Part shown: positions 25,378-34,259 of the stretch, one piece after another
Layout: each line of letters starts with the position of its first letter
Numbering within the stretch: position 1 is the stretch's first letter
Origin: Tsuneonella flava
GTDB taxonomy: Bacteria > Pseudomonadota > Alphaproteobacteria > Sphingomonadales > Sphingomonadaceae
NCBI RefSeq assembly: GCF_002870965.1
Contig: NZ_PHSO01000004.1
Coordinates: forward strand, 310,001-374,000
DNA: 64,000 nucleotides
Reading direction: 5' to 3'
Made by a program: the position numbers and the translations under genes
Notes under the pieces: model-generated
Seen by the model: only the letters and a program-made list of their open reading frames with translations
Databases searched by the model: none
What the model was told of the DNA's origin: nothing

Positions 25378-26688
25378 ATGGTCCCCCGCTACGCCCGCCC
25401 TGACATGACCGCCATCTGGGAACCAGAGGCACGCTATCGCATCTGGTTCGAAATCGAAGCGCACGCGACAGAAAAGCTGGGTGAGCTTGGAGTTGTTCCG
25501 CAAAGCGCCGCCAAGGCACTGTGGGACTGGTGGGCGACCAACCCCAAAATCGACGTGCCTGCGATCGACGCGATTGAGGCGGTGACCAAGCACGATGTCA
25601 TCGCGTTTCTGACATGGGTTGCGGAACAGGTTGGTGACGAAGCACGCTTCATGCATCAGGGGATGACCAGTTCCGACGTGCTCGATACCACGCTGGCGGT
25701 GCAACTGGCACGAACGAGCGACATTCTGCTGGAAGACCTCGACTTGCTGCTGGCCGCTATCAAGCGCCGGGCGGAAGAGCATAAATACACACCGACAATC
25801 GGCCGTAGTCATGGCATTCACGCCGAACCGGTGACTTTTGGTCTGAAGCTGGCACAGGCATATGCGGAGTTCGCGCGCTGCCGCCAACGCCTTGTCAACG
25901 CACGCGCCGAAATCGCGACATGTGCGATCAGCGGGGCAGTGGGGACATTCGCCAACGTCAATCCACAGGTAGAGGCGCACGTCGCAGAGCGACTGGGCCT
26001 GGCGATAGAGCCGGTATCGACACAGGTTATCCCGCGTGACCGCCACGCGATGTTCTTTGCAACGCTGGCGGTAATTGCCGGATCGATAGAGCGCGTCGCA
26101 GTCGAGATTCGCCACCTCCAGCGTACCGAAGTTCTGGAGGCGGAAGAATATTTCTCACCCGGCCAGAAGGGGTCGAGCGCAATGCCGCACAAGCGCAACC
26201 CGATCCTGACAGAAAACCTCACCGGGCAGGCGCGGATGATCCGCGCCTATGCCTTGCCCGCGCTGGAAAATGTCGCCCTGTGGCACGAGCGGGACATCTC
26301 CCATTCTTCGGTCGAGCGCTTCATCGGGCCGGACGCGACCATCACTCTCGATTTCGCACTCGCGCGTCTGACGGGCGTGATCGACAAGTTGCTGGTCTAT
26401 CCCGAACGGATGCAAAAGAATCTCGACCGTATGGGTGGGCTGGTTCACTCGCAACGCGTGCTACTGGCTCTGACGCAAGCAGGTGTCAGCCGCGAAGATG
26501 CCTATCGTCTGGTTCAGCGTAACGCGATGAAGGTATGGGAATCCGATGGCGCGTTGAGCCTCCTGGATCTGTTGAAAGCCGATCCCGAAGTAACGGCTGC
26601 ACTTTCGGATGCTGAGCTGGAAGAAAGGTTCGATCTCGATTATCACTTCAAGGAAGTCGATACGATTTTCGAGCGGGTATTTGGATAA
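25378..26688 (+). CDS. purB: Adenylosuccinate lyase
   Basis: Cleaves SAICAR to AICAR and adenylosuccinate to AMP plus fumarate in purine synthesis. 436 residues of the fumarase/aspartase superfamily: HDVIAFLTW (near 67), MTSSDVLDTTLAVQ, RSHGIHAEP (His-rich substrate site) and the signature GSSAMPHKRNPI with the catalytic Ser loop near residue 262. ATG 25378 has GGAG before it and gives the standard MVPRYARPDM start; the frame extends to 25312 without family match. Confidence 0.97.
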   Translation: MVPRYARPDMTAIWEPEARYRIWFEIEAHATEKLGELGVVPQSAAKALWDWWATNPKIDVPAIDAIEAVTKHDVIAFLTWVAEQVGDEARFMHQGMTSSDVLDTTLAVQLARTSDILLEDLDLLLAAIKRRAEEHKYTPTIGRSHGIHAEPVTFGLKLAQAYAEFARCRQRLVNARAEIATCAISGAVGTFANVNPQVEAHVAERLGLAIEPVSTQVIPRDRHAMFFATLAVIAGSIERVAVEIRHLQRTEVLEAEEYFSPGQKGSSAMPHKRNPILTENLTGQARMIRAYALPALENVALWHERDISHSSVERFIGPDATITLDFALARLTGVIDKLLVYPERMQKNLDRMGGLVHSQRVLLALTQAGVSREDAYRLVQRNAMKVWESDGALSLLDLLKADPEVTAALSDAELEERFDLDYHFKEVDTIFERVFG

Positions 26689-26700
26689 CAGGAATGTCCG

Positions 26701-26732
26701 ACCCGGAGCGCGATACGTGTTCCGGGCCGGGT
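26701..26732 (+). terminator. Hairpin after purB
   Basis: ACCCGG (26701-26706) pairs with CCGGGT (26727-26732), about 12 bases after the purB stop. The T-run after it is short (TTCTCT), so it is at best a weak terminator. The remaining bases up to 26899 hold nothing recognisable. Confidence 0.45.
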
Positions 26733-26899
26733 TCTCTCCGCCCAATCTCAGGCATTTACCGCGCACTCGCGCCGCTCCGCAAAATCACGTTGGATTGAGC
26801 CTGTACCAATCCTGCGAGGGCGCCAGCTAATGCCCGCCCTTCCCTTCCGCCGCTCATCGCCCTAGAGACAGGGCAACGCCAATAACGCCGGGAAACCAT

Positions 26900-27268
26900 A
26901 TGCAGATCGTCCGTACACTCGTCTGGACTGTATTGCTGGTCCTTTTGCTGGCCTTCAGCTTCTTCAACTGGAAGCCGGTTGAGGTACAGATCTGGTCCAA
27001 TCTGGTGCTCGAAACCAAAGTTCCTGCACTGGTGATCGTTTCGTTTCTGCTTGGGCTGGTGCCGATGTGGATGCTCCACCGCGGCGTCAAGTGGAGGTTG
27101 GGCCGCCGGATCGGCGCGCTGGAGACCGCAGCGCGCTCCAAGCTGACTCCGCCGCCTGCTCCCCCGGCACTCACACCAGCGGCAGTCTCGCCTACCGTAA
27201 CGGAGCGAGACGAAGCGCCGGTTGCCACTGTCGACAAACCTGTTTCGCGGGACGATATTGTCGGATGA
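26900..27268 (+). CDS. lapA: LapA/DUF1049 family membrane protein
   Basis: A 122-residue protein with two membrane segments (about 6-24 and 45-63) flanking the conserved NWKPVEVQIW motif of the LapA (DUF1049) family, then a basic helix (HRGVKWRLGRRIGALE) and a Pro/Ala-rich tail. In enterobacteria LapA works with LapB in regulating lipopolysaccharide synthesis; no lapB is seen here. The stop overlaps the pyrF start by four bases (ATGA), as lapA-pyrF linkage is common. Confidence 0.82.
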   Translation: MQIVRTLVWTVLLVLLLAFSFFNWKPVEVQIWSNLVLETKVPALVIVSFLLGLVPMWMLHRGVKWRLGRRIGALETAARSKLTPPPAPPALTPAAVSPTVTERDEAPVATVDKPVSRDDIVG

Positions 27269-27939
27269 CAAACCCGGTTTTCCTTGCCCTCGACATACCG
27301 CAAATCGATGCGGCAAAAGCTATGGCCGAAAAGGTCAAGGCGCATGTGGGCGGCTTCAAGCTCGGACTCGAGTTCTTCTGCGCGCACGGCCATCACGGTG
27401 TACGCGAAATCGCGCAGGTGGGTCTGCCGATTTTTCTTGACCTTAAACTGCACGACATTCCCAACACCGTCGCAGGGGCCATGCAATCGATCCATACGCT
27501 GGAACCTTCTATAGTGACCGTTCATGCCAGCGGCGGACGGGCCATGATGGAAGATGCAAAGGCAGCTGCGGGCGATGGCTGCAAGGTTGTCGCCGTCACC
27601 ATGCTGACCAGCCTCAGCGGACCCGACCTCGAAAGAATGGGAATGGCTTCCAGTGTCGAGGATCAGGTACTGCGACTGGCAGAAATGGCGAATCTTGCGG
27701 GGCTTGATGGGATCGTATGTTCCGGTCACGAAGTAAGCGCCGTCCACAGCCAGTGGAAAGACGGTTTCTTCGTCGTCCCCGGCCTGCGCCCGGCAGGTGC
27801 CGCAGTGGGCGACCAGAAACGCGTAGTCACTCCACGCCAGGCGCGTGACGATGGCGCCGGGGTGCTCGTGATCGGCCGCCCGATTAGCCGCGCGGATGAT
27901 CCGGTGGAAGCGGCTCGGACGATCGAAGCCACTCTCTGA
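27265..27939 (+). CDS. pyrF: Orotidine 5'-phosphate decarboxylase
   Basis: Converts OMP to UMP, the last step of pyrimidine synthesis. 224 residues in a TIM barrel: LALDIP at residues 7-12, the catalytic Asp59-Lys61-Asp64 cluster in FLDLKLHDIPNTV, TVHASGG (near 87) and the phosphate-binding VVPGLRP plus VIGRPI near the end. The frame is open into lapA, but the ATG overlapping the lapA stop is the family start. Confidence 0.97.
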   Translation: MTNPVFLALDIPQIDAAKAMAEKVKAHVGGFKLGLEFFCAHGHHGVREIAQVGLPIFLDLKLHDIPNTVAGAMQSIHTLEPSIVTVHASGGRAMMEDAKAAAGDGCKVVAVTMLTSLSGPDLERMGMASSVEDQVLRLAEMANLAGLDGIVCSGHEVSAVHSQWKDGFFVVPGLRPAGAAVGDQKRVVTPRQARDDGAGVLVIGRPISRADDPVEAARTIEATL

Positions 27940-27969
27940 CAATCTTTTATCTGCGATGGACTACTCGCG

Positions 27970-28503
27970 ATGACTGTCGCAATTCGACCTGCCACCGCTG
28001 ACGATCTTCTATCGCTGCACGCTATGATCGAACGCGCCTATCGCGGGGATACCGCCCGGATGGGCTGGACGCACGAGGCCGATCTGCTCAGCGACACACG
28101 CACGGAACGGGGGGAACTTGAAGCGATTGTCGCTGATTCATCGCAACTCCTGCTGATGGTGCAGGATGCTGACGGCACCCCAATTGGTTGCGTCAATGTC
28201 GCCAAGCGCGATGCATCGCTCGCATATCTCGGAATGCTCTGCATCGAACCGGAGCGTCAGGCCCGTGGACTGGGCAGAGAAATGATCGCCGCGGCTGAGC
28301 GTTACGCACGCGATACCTTTGGCTGCACGACAATTGAAATGACAGTGCTCGAACAGCGGAGCGAACTCATCGCTTACTATCAGAGGCGCGGCTATGCCCG
28401 AACCGGCGAGCGGCGGGCTTTTCCCGTCCCCCTCGACCCTCCCTATTTTATGACAGTGCTGGCCAAGCCCCTGCTTCGCCCGTTAGAGAGCGATCATGCC
28501 TGA
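27970..28503 (+). CDS. GNAT family N-acetyltransferase
   Basis: A 177-residue single-domain acetyltransferase. The acetyl-CoA motif A is clear (MLCIEPERQARGLGREMIAAAERYA, with the RxxGxG turn), followed by the beta-bulge region IEMTVLEQRSELIAYYQRRGYARTGE typical of GNAT enzymes. Substrate cannot be told from sequence. It ends eight bases inside trpF, so it is co-transcribed with the pyrF-trpF stretch. Confidence 0.87.
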   Translation: MTVAIRPATADDLLSLHAMIERAYRGDTARMGWTHEADLLSDTRTERGELEAIVADSSQLLLMVQDADGTPIGCVNVAKRDASLAYLGMLCIEPERQARGLGREMIAAAERYARDTFGCTTIEMTVLEQRSELIAYYQRRGYARTGERRAFPVPLDPPYFMTVLAKPLLRPLESDHA

Positions 28504-29131
28504 TACGATGATAAAGATTTGCGGACTGAAAACGCCCGAAGCTGTCGACGCGGCGGTCGATGCCGGCGCCACCCACATTGGACTGGTCCACTTCGAACCC
28601 AGCCCGCGCCACGTTTCCCTCAACGATGCGGCCAAGCTGCGTCGGCGCGTACCCGACAGTGTCAAGGTGGTGCTGTTGCTGGTCAATATGCAGCCCGCCC
28701 CCACCGGAGAAGCGCTCGATGCCGTGCAGCCGGACGTGGTGCAATTTCATGGCAACGAGACGCCTGAATGGCTCGCTCTGGTCAAAGAAAAAACCCGATA
28801 CGAAGTGTGGAAGGCATGGGGGCTGATGAACGCACAATCGCTGGAAAACGTTCTGGCGTATGAAAGTAAGGTTGACCGTGTTCTATATGACGCCCCGGCG
28901 AAGAAACTGCCCGGCGGCAATGGAGTGCCGCTCGACTGGTCATTGCTGCGCGAATACCATCACCGCATTGCATGGGGACTTGCAGGCGGATTGACGCCAG
29001 AAAACGTCGTCGACGCTATCCGCACGACCCACGCCCCTTTGGTGGACGCGTCGTCTGGGTTGGAAAGCGCGCCAGGCGTGAAGGATATCGACCGGATTAC
29101 CGCATTCTGCCGTGCCGTGCGCGAAGCATGA
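28496..29131 (+). CDS. trpF: Phosphoribosylanthranilate isomerase
   Basis: Third step of tryptophan synthesis (PRA to CdRP). 211 residues in a TIM barrel with KICGLKTPEAVDAA (catalytic Cys in KICG, residue 7), the substrate region VQFHGNETPEW, the Asp-containing VLYDAPA, and the C-terminal phosphate motifs LAGGLTPENV and DASSGLESAPGVKD. The start overlaps the GNAT gene. trpB and trpA follow, but only after an outer-membrane protein gene on the opposite strand. Confidence 0.96.
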   Translation: MPDTMIKICGLKTPEAVDAAVDAGATHIGLVHFEPSPRHVSLNDAAKLRRRVPDSVKVVLLLVNMQPAPTGEALDAVQPDVVQFHGNETPEWLALVKEKTRYEVWKAWGLMNAQSLENVLAYESKVDRVLYDAPAKKLPGGNGVPLDWSLLREYHHRIAWGLAGGLTPENVVDAIRTTHAPLVDASSGLESAPGVKDIDRITAFCRAVREA

Positions 29132-29170
29132 ACCAACCAAAATCCCAAAAACCATTTTTCCGGCATTGAC

Positions 29171-29218
29171 CATCGGCACAAGCGTTAGCTTTCGTACGAA
29201 AGAACACCTGTGCCGATG
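29171..29218. terminator. Two-level palindrome between convergent trpF and an OMP gene
   Basis: The outer stem CATCGGCACA / TGTGCCGATG is a perfect 10 bp. Inside it lies the self-complementary CTTTCGTACGAAAG. It sits between convergent ends and can fold on either strand, so it may end both transcripts; T-tracts are weak. Confidence 0.55.
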
Positions 29219-29233
29219 GCGATCAGCAGACCA

Positions 29234-29683
29234 TCAAAAAGCGAATCCGATCCCGGTGAGCACCATGTCACCCCGGTCGTTGAACATGTGGCGATATTCG
29301 CCCTTCAGATAAATGCTTCCAGTCAGCGCGCGTTGATAGCCTACACCGAGATGGGTTGCGCTCCCCGCTTCGGCATGGCTGAACCCACCGGTGACATAAG
29401 CCCGGCCATTAGCGGCAACCTTCGTACCCAAACGGCCGGACAGCGCCCAGACATACTCGCCCCCTCGGGATGTGGCCTTATCGACAGAACCTTCCACGCC
29501 GACAAACTGATTGGCACCAATTTGCCAGTTGCGGCCAACGGCAGCTCCAACGCTCGCTGAGTTAAAGCGCTCCTGCCAAACGTATCCGCCCCGAACTTCT
29601 GCATAGCTTTCACCAGCATGGGCCGGTGCAGCATATGCCATTGCAATACCCACAGAGGATAACGCCAATGATTTATTGTACAT
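29234..29683 (-). CDS. Small outer-membrane beta-barrel protein
   Basis: A 149-residue protein with a signal peptide (cleavage after AAPAHA, residue 22), then alternating polar/hydrophobic strands rich in Gly and aromatics (YAEVRGGYVW, VGAAVGRNWQIG, GRAYVTGGFSHAE, SIYLKGEYRHMF) and a terminal strand MVLTGIGFAF ending in Phe, the barrel-insertion signal. It looks like an eight-stranded opacity/OmpX-like porin. Function is unknown. It is on the opposite strand to the trp genes that flank it and has an AT-rich upstream region. Confidence 0.85.
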   Translation of the reverse strand: MYNKSLALSSVGIAMAYAAPAHAGESYAEVRGGYVWQERFNSASVGAAVGRNWQIGANQFVGVEGSVDKATSRGGEYVWALSGRLGTKVAANGRAYVTGGFSHAEAGSATHLGVGYQRALTGSIYLKGEYRHMFNDRGDMVLTGIGFAF

Positions 29684-29815
29684 TTAGTATAAACTCCACA
29701 TATATAATATAATTATCATTGCATAAATAAATGTATATTGATTGTTATTGTAAATATCAATCCATTTAAACGTTAATTATTGATAATTGCAGATACTGGC
29801 GTCATACCATTCCCG
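29684..29815. promoter_or_regulatory. AT-rich divergent upstream region of the OMP gene and trpB
   Basis: About 100 bases of strongly AT-rich sequence (for example TATATAATATAATTATC and AATAAATGTATATTG) separate the minus-strand OMP start from the trpB leader. It must hold the OMP promoter and probably one for trpB. No exact -35/-10 pair can be defended among many possible boxes. Confidence 0.5.
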
Positions 29816-29878
29816 GCCCGCCCCACCCTTGCACACGCTGGACATGGTTCGCGCCCTCTGCCAAGCGCCAAACCAATC

Positions 29879-31093
29879 ATGAGCACGATCGCAAACTCAT
29901 TTCGCACCCAGCCCGACGATAGCGGGCACTATGGCCAGTTCGGCGGCCGCTACGTCGCGGAAACGCTGATGCCGCTGATCCTCGATCTGGAAAAACACTA
30001 CCGCGCGGCAAAGGACGATCCTGCGTTTCAGGCCGAATTCGACGACTTGATGGAGCACTATGTCGGTCGCCCCAGTCCGCTCTATTTCGCGGAACGACTG
30101 ACAGAGGCACTGGGCGGCGGGCAAATCTGGTTCAAGCGCGAGGAACTGAACCACACCGGCGCGCACAAGATCAACAATTGCATCGGGCAAATCCTGCTTG
30201 CAATCCGTATGGGCAAAACCCGGATTATTGCGGAGACCGGCGCGGGCCAGCATGGCGTTGCCACGGCCACCGTCTGCGCGCGGTTCGGGTTGCCCTGCAC
30301 CATTTTCATGGGCGCCACCGATGTCGCCCGGCAACAACCGAATGTGTTCCGCATGAAGTTGCTGGGCGCGGAAGTGGTGCCGGTGGAAAGCGGCGCGGCC
30401 ACGCTCAAGGATGCGATGAACGAAGCCCTGCGCCACTGGGTCGCCCATGTGGACGATACGTTTTACATTATCGGCACCGCAGCGGGCCCCCACCCCTACC
30501 CGGAACTGGTCCGCGATTTTCAAAGTGTGATCGGCAAGGAAGCCCGTGCTCAGCTGCTCTCCCGCACTGGTCAATTGCCCGACCTGCTGCTCGCCGCAGT
30601 CGGTGGCGGATCGAACGCCATCGGGCTGTTCCATCCGTTTCTTGACGATCCCGATGTAAAAATGATCGGGATCGAAGCTGCCGGACACGGCATCGAAAGT
30701 GGACAGCACGCTGCCAGCCTGACAGGCGGCTCGCCCGGCGTCCTCCACGGTAACAAGACTTATCTGCTACAGGACGAAGATGGGCAGATAACCGAAGCGC
30801 ACTCGATCAGCGCCGGTCTCGACTATCCCGGTATCGGGCCGGAGCATTCGTGGCTCCACGAAAGCGGACGTGTGGAATATCTGCCGGTCACCGACGACGA
30901 AGCGCTGGATGCCTTCCAGACATGTTGCCGCCTCGAGGGCATCATCCCCGCGCTGGAAAGCGCGCATGCGCTCGCGGCTCTGCCCAAGGTGGTGAAGGAT
31001 TATCGCGAGGACCAGATCATCCTCGTCAATGTGTCCGGGCGTGGAGACAAAGATATCTTCACCGTGGCCGATGCGCTGGGAGTGAAGATTTGA
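29879..31093 (+). CDS. trpB: Tryptophan synthase beta chain
   Basis: PLP enzyme that joins indole and serine to make tryptophan, in an alpha2-beta2 complex with TrpA. 404 residues with [14 protein letters not shown] at the N-terminus, [12 protein letters not shown] carrying the PLP Lys97, [14 protein letters not shown] (substrate carboxylate loop), the phosphate-binding GGGSNAIG and C-terminal [13 protein letters not shown] 29879 gives the family N-terminus; the frame is open to 29780 without matching residues. Confidence 0.97.
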   Translation: MSTIANSFRTQPDDSGHYGQFGGRYVAETLMPLILDLEKHYRAAKDDPAFQAEFDDLMEHYVGRPSPLYFAERLTEALGGGQIWFKREELNHTGAHKINNCIGQILLAIRMGKTRIIAETGAGQHGVATATVCARFGLPCTIFMGATDVARQQPNVFRMKLLGAEVVPVESGAATLKDAMNEALRHWVAHVDDTFYIIGTAAGPHPYPELVRDFQSVIGKEARAQLLSRTGQLPDLLLAAVGGGSNAIGLFHPFLDDPDVKMIGIEAAGHGIESGQHAASLTGGSPGVLHGNKTYLLQDEDGQITEAHSISAGLDYPGIGPEHSWLHESGRVEYLPVTDDEALDAFQTCCRLEGIIPALESAHALAALPKVVKDYREDQIILVNVSGRGDKDIFTVADALGVKI

Positions 31094-31163
31094 AGCGCGG
31101 AGCGATCATCGCCACAGCCGCTCCGAAGGTCGCGGTACGTAAACGCCGTCTTGGAATGACACT

Positions 31164-31943
31164 ATGAATCGCATCGCCGCCACTTTCGCCAGACCTCACC
31201 CTGCCCTTGTCTGCTTCCTGACAGCTGGCGACGGAGATACCGCCGCCAACCTCGATGCGCTGGTTGCCGGTGGGGCCGACATAATCGAACTGGGAATGCC
31301 ATTCACCGACCCGATGGCCGATGGTCCGGCGATCCAGAAGGCCAACCTCCGCAGTCTGGGTGCTGGAACGTCGACGGCGGACGTGCTTGCCATTGCGAGA
31401 GCATTTCGCCAACGGCACCCGGATACGCCTCTGGTGCTGATGGGGTATGCCAATCCAATGATCCGGCGCGGCCCCGAATGGTTCGCCCGCGCAGCAAACG
31501 AAGCGGGCGTGGATGGCGTGATCTGTGTCGACATCCCGCCCGAAGAGGACGCCGCACTCGGCCCCGCATTGCGCGACGTTGGCATTTCACCGATCCGTCT
31601 GGCCACACCGACAACCGATGATGCGCGATTGCCCGCCGTTCTCGATGGATCGAGCGGGTTTCTCTATTACGTCGCTGTTGCCGGAGTTACCGGAATGCAG
31701 CAGGCGGCGATCGAATCGATCGAAGCCAATGTGACGCGTATCAAGCAATCGGCCGATATCCCCGTTGCGGTCGGCTTCGGAGTGAGAACGCCCGAACAAG
31801 CGGCTGAGATCGCGCAAGTTGCCGATGGCGTCGTGGTCGGTTCCGCGCTGGTCGAGCTGGTTGAAAAATATGGTACAGAGGCACCGGAACATATCAGAAC
31901 TCTCACCGCATCTCTGGCCGATGCGGTTCATGGCGCGCAGTAA
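31164..31943 (+). CDS. trpA: Tryptophan synthase alpha chain
   Basis: Splits indole-3-glycerol phosphate to indole, which is channelled to TrpB. 259 residues in a TIM barrel. The catalytic pair is Glu42 and Asp53 in IIELGMPFTDPMADGP. LMGYANPMIRRG, the phosphate-binding VAVGFGVRTPEQA and VVGSALVELV follow. It lies 70 bases after trpB and is followed by accD and folC, the common alphaproteobacterial order trpF-trpB-trpA-accD-folC. Confidence 0.97.
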   Translation: MNRIAATFARPHPALVCFLTAGDGDTAANLDALVAGGADIIELGMPFTDPMADGPAIQKANLRSLGAGTSTADVLAIARAFRQRHPDTPLVLMGYANPMIRRGPEWFARAANEAGVDGVICVDIPPEEDAALGPALRDVGISPIRLATPTTDDARLPAVLDGSSGFLYYVAVAGVTGMQQAAIESIEANVTRIKQSADIPVAVGFGVRTPEQAAEIAQVADGVVVGSALVELVEKYGTEAPEHIRTLTASLADAVHGAQ

Positions 31944-32011
31944 TCCGTCTTTCAGCAGAGCACGTGTTGCGCTAGGTCCGCGATGACGAGAAATCAAAAA
32001 GGTCGAATGAA

Positions 32012-32860
32012 ATGAGCTGGCTCACCCGCGTCCGCAACTCGCTACCGTTCGTTGCCAAGCGCGAGACGCCTGACAACCTGTGGATCAAGTGCCCCAGTTG
32101 CCAGGAAATGCTCTTTGTAAAAGAGTACGAAGAGAACCTGTCGGTATGCCCGCGTTGTGGCCATCATGGCCGGATCAATGCCGATACGCGGCTGACGCAA
32201 CTGCTCGACGAAGGGTTTGAACTCCTCCCCCAGCCCGAAGTGGGTGAAGATCCGCTCAAGTTCCGCGATACCAAGAAATACACCGACCGCATCAAACAGG
32301 CGCGCGCCAAGAACCCGTACCGCGATGCCTTCAGCGTCGGTTCGGGCTCGATCGACGGGCGCCCTGCCGTTGTAGGGGTTCAGGATTTCAGCTTCATGGG
32401 CGGCAGCATGGGTATGGCCGTAGGCGCTGCATTCTGCGCCGGCGCGGAAGAGGCGCTCTCTCGCGGCTGCGGCTACATCGTCTGCACTGCAGCCGGTGGC
32501 GCACGTATGCAGGAAGGTATCCTGAGCCTGATGCAGATGCCCAAAGCAACCGTGATGACTCGTCGATTGCGAGAGGCAGGATTGCCCTATATCGTCGTAC
32601 TGACCGATCCCACGACAGGCGGCGTTACAGCCAGTTACGCCATGTTAGGCGACATTCATGTGGCCGAACCGGGCGCATTGATCGGATTTGCCGGGCAACG
32701 CGTGATTCAGGACACCATTCGCGAACAGTTGCCCGAAGGTTTCCAGCGCGCCGAATACCTGCATAAACATGGGATGGTCGATATGGTCGTTCCTCGTGCT
32801 GAGCTGAAAGAACGGCTCGCTACCTTGCTGGACTACCTCCAGCCCGCGAAGGCAGCATGA
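32012..32860 (+). CDS. accD: Acetyl-CoA carboxylase carboxyltransferase subunit beta
   Basis: Beta half of the carboxyltransferase that transfers carboxyl from biotin to acetyl-CoA, the first step of fatty-acid synthesis. 282 residues: an N-terminal zinc ribbon with Cys27, Cys30, Cys46 and Cys49 (CPSC...CPRC), then the crotonase-like domain with [26 protein letters not shown] and [19 protein letters not shown] nine bases before the ATG. The alpha subunit is not in the window. Confidence 0.97.
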   Translation: MSWLTRVRNSLPFVAKRETPDNLWIKCPSCQEMLFVKEYEENLSVCPRCGHHGRINADTRLTQLLDEGFELLPQPEVGEDPLKFRDTKKYTDRIKQARAKNPYRDAFSVGSGSIDGRPAVVGVQDFSFMGGSMGMAVGAAFCAGAEEALSRGCGYIVCTAAGGARMQEGILSLMQMPKATVMTRRLREAGLPYIVVLTDPTTGGVTASYAMLGDIHVAEPGALIGFAGQRVIQDTIREQLPEGFQRAEYLHKHGMVDMVVPRAELKERLATLLDYLQPAKAA

Positions 32861-32863
32861 CCC

Positions 32864-32890
32864 AGCCCCCTCTGCCGCATCGGAGGGGCT
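32864..32890 (+). promoter_or_regulatory. Hairpin that covers the folC ribosome-binding site
   Basis: AGCCCCC-TC pairs with GA-GGGGCT (one extra C) in the 34 bases between accD and folC. The 3' arm contains the GGAGG that serves as the folC Shine-Dalgarno, eight bases before its ATG. It could act as a weak terminator or hold the site closed unless a ribosome finishing accD melts it. That it works so is inference. Confidence 0.5.
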
Positions 32891-32894
32891 TGCA

Positions 32895-34187
32895 ATGAAA
32901 GACATCGCAAAGTCAGACGACCCGTCGGTTCAGGCTCAGCTTGATCGGCTGGGGCAACTGTCCTTACCGCAAGGGCGGTTTGGGCTGGAAACGATCCGCG
33001 CATTGCTCGCCCGCCTTGGTGACCCGCAGAAATTTCTACCGCCAGTGTTCCATGTAGCGGGGACCAACGGCAAAGGATCGACCTGTACCTACCTGCGCTA
33101 CATTCTCGAAGCGGAAGGTTTGACGGTTCACACCGCTACCAAGCCACACCTCGTGCGCTACAACGAGCGCATCCGGATCGCAGGCAACCTGATATCCAAT
33201 GCCGAGTTGGCGGCGCTCTTGGCCGAAGTGCTGGACGCAAGCGATAGCCTGTCGCCCAGTTTCTTCGAAGTCACGACTGCGGCAACCTTCCTCGCTTTCT
33301 CCCGACATCCGGCCGATGCGTGCATTATCGAAGTCGGCCTTGGTGGCCGGTTCGATGCAACCAACGTAATCGATCAGCCTGCAGTATGCGGGATCGCAAG
33401 CCTGGGCATCGACCACGAAGCGTTTTTACTCGCCCCCGAAGAGGATACGCCTACCGAGCCGCTCGCTCGAATCGCGTTCGAAAAGGCAGGGATCGCTCGC
33501 GAGGGCGTACCGCTGGTCACACAGAAGTATCCTGCTGCCGCCGCACTCGCTGTGACGAAGACCGCGAACACCACCGGCGCCTTGCTGAAAATGCGTGGAT
33601 ATGAATGGGATATGCGCGCAGACGAAACACTCGAATATATGGACGCCGCAGGCACGCTGTCGCTTCCCCTGCCCGTTCTGTCCGGTGTCCATCAGGCTGA
33701 CAACGCAGCACTCGCCATTGCTATGCTGCGTCATCAGAGCCGGGTAACTGTAAGCCCGGCCGCAATGCGTCAGGGCTTACGCGCTGCCCGCTGGCCCGCC
33801 CGGCTGCAACGCCTGTCTCACGGGCCGCTCGCTGCTCTGGTGCCGGGTCACGATCTGTGGCTCGACGGCGGGCATAACCCCGATGCGGGCGCTGCGATCG
33901 CTCGCTATTTCGCCGGGCCAGTGCATCTTGTTATCGGTATGCTGGCAAGCAAGGATCCCGAGGCAATCATCAACCCGCTCGCAGACAGGTTGGCGAGCCT
34001 CACTGTCGTCCCGATACCGGGCAGCGAAGCCCACGGCGCCAATGCCTTTGGCCCAACGGCGACGGCGGCAGCATCGGTTTCGGATGCGCTGGCCGCCATC
34101 GGTCCAGACCATATTCCCATTCTGATCGCCGGATCGCTTTATCTCGCAGGCGAAGTGCTGCGGCTGAACGGCGAATTGCCGGACTAA
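32895..34187 (+). CDS. folC: Folylpolyglutamate synthase / dihydrofolate synthase
   Basis: ATP-dependent Mur-ligase-family enzyme that adds glutamate to dihydropteroate and folates. 430 residues: HVAGTNGKGSTCTYL is the P-loop (about residue 53), followed by TKPHLVRYNERIRI, EVTTAATFLAF, EVGLGGRFDATNV and C-terminal LDGGHNPDAG. It is the last gene of the trpF-to-folC stretch. The Shine-Dalgarno lies in a hairpin arm. Confidence 0.95.
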   Translation: MKDIAKSDDPSVQAQLDRLGQLSLPQGRFGLETIRALLARLGDPQKFLPPVFHVAGTNGKGSTCTYLRYILEAEGLTVHTATKPHLVRYNERIRIAGNLISNAELAALLAEVLDASDSLSPSFFEVTTAATFLAFSRHPADACIIEVGLGGRFDATNVIDQPAVCGIASLGIDHEAFLLAPEEDTPTEPLARIAFEKAGIAREGVPLVTQKYPAAAALAVTKTANTTGALLKMRGYEWDMRADETLEYMDAAGTLSLPLPVLSGVHQADNAALAIAMLRHQSRVTVSPAAMRQGLRAARWPARLQRLSHGPLAALVPGHDLWLDGGHNPDAGAAIARYFAGPVHLVIGMLASKDPEAIINPLADRLASLTVVPIPGSEAHGANAFGPTATAAASVSDALAAIGPDHIPILIAGSLYLAGEVLRLNGELPD

Positions 34188-34207
34188 GCGGCCGAAGGAA
34201 TTGGAGA

Positions 34208-34226
34208 GGAGGGCAAACCGCCCTCC
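34208..34226. terminator. Hairpin between convergent folC and ampG
   Basis: GGAGGGC-AAACC-GCCCTCC is a perfect 7-bp stem with a 5-base loop, about 20 bases after the folC stop. No T-run on the plus strand, so it may stabilise a 3' end rather than terminate. Confidence 0.5.
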
Positions 34227-34259
34227 CCCATCAATCGGACCCGCTGACGTAACACTTGC

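Noticed and set aside
26701-26899. Possible ihfB remnant between purB and lapA, since ihfB often precedes lapA
   Set aside because: No frame shows IHF motifs; the stretch holds only a weak hairpin.
26854-27942. 362-residue minus-strand ORF over lapA and pyrF
   Set aside because: The plus-strand genes have clear motifs; this frame has none.
29780-29878. N-terminal extension of TrpB
   Set aside because: The 33 extra residues do not match the family and run into AT-rich regulatory DNA; ATG 29879 fits.
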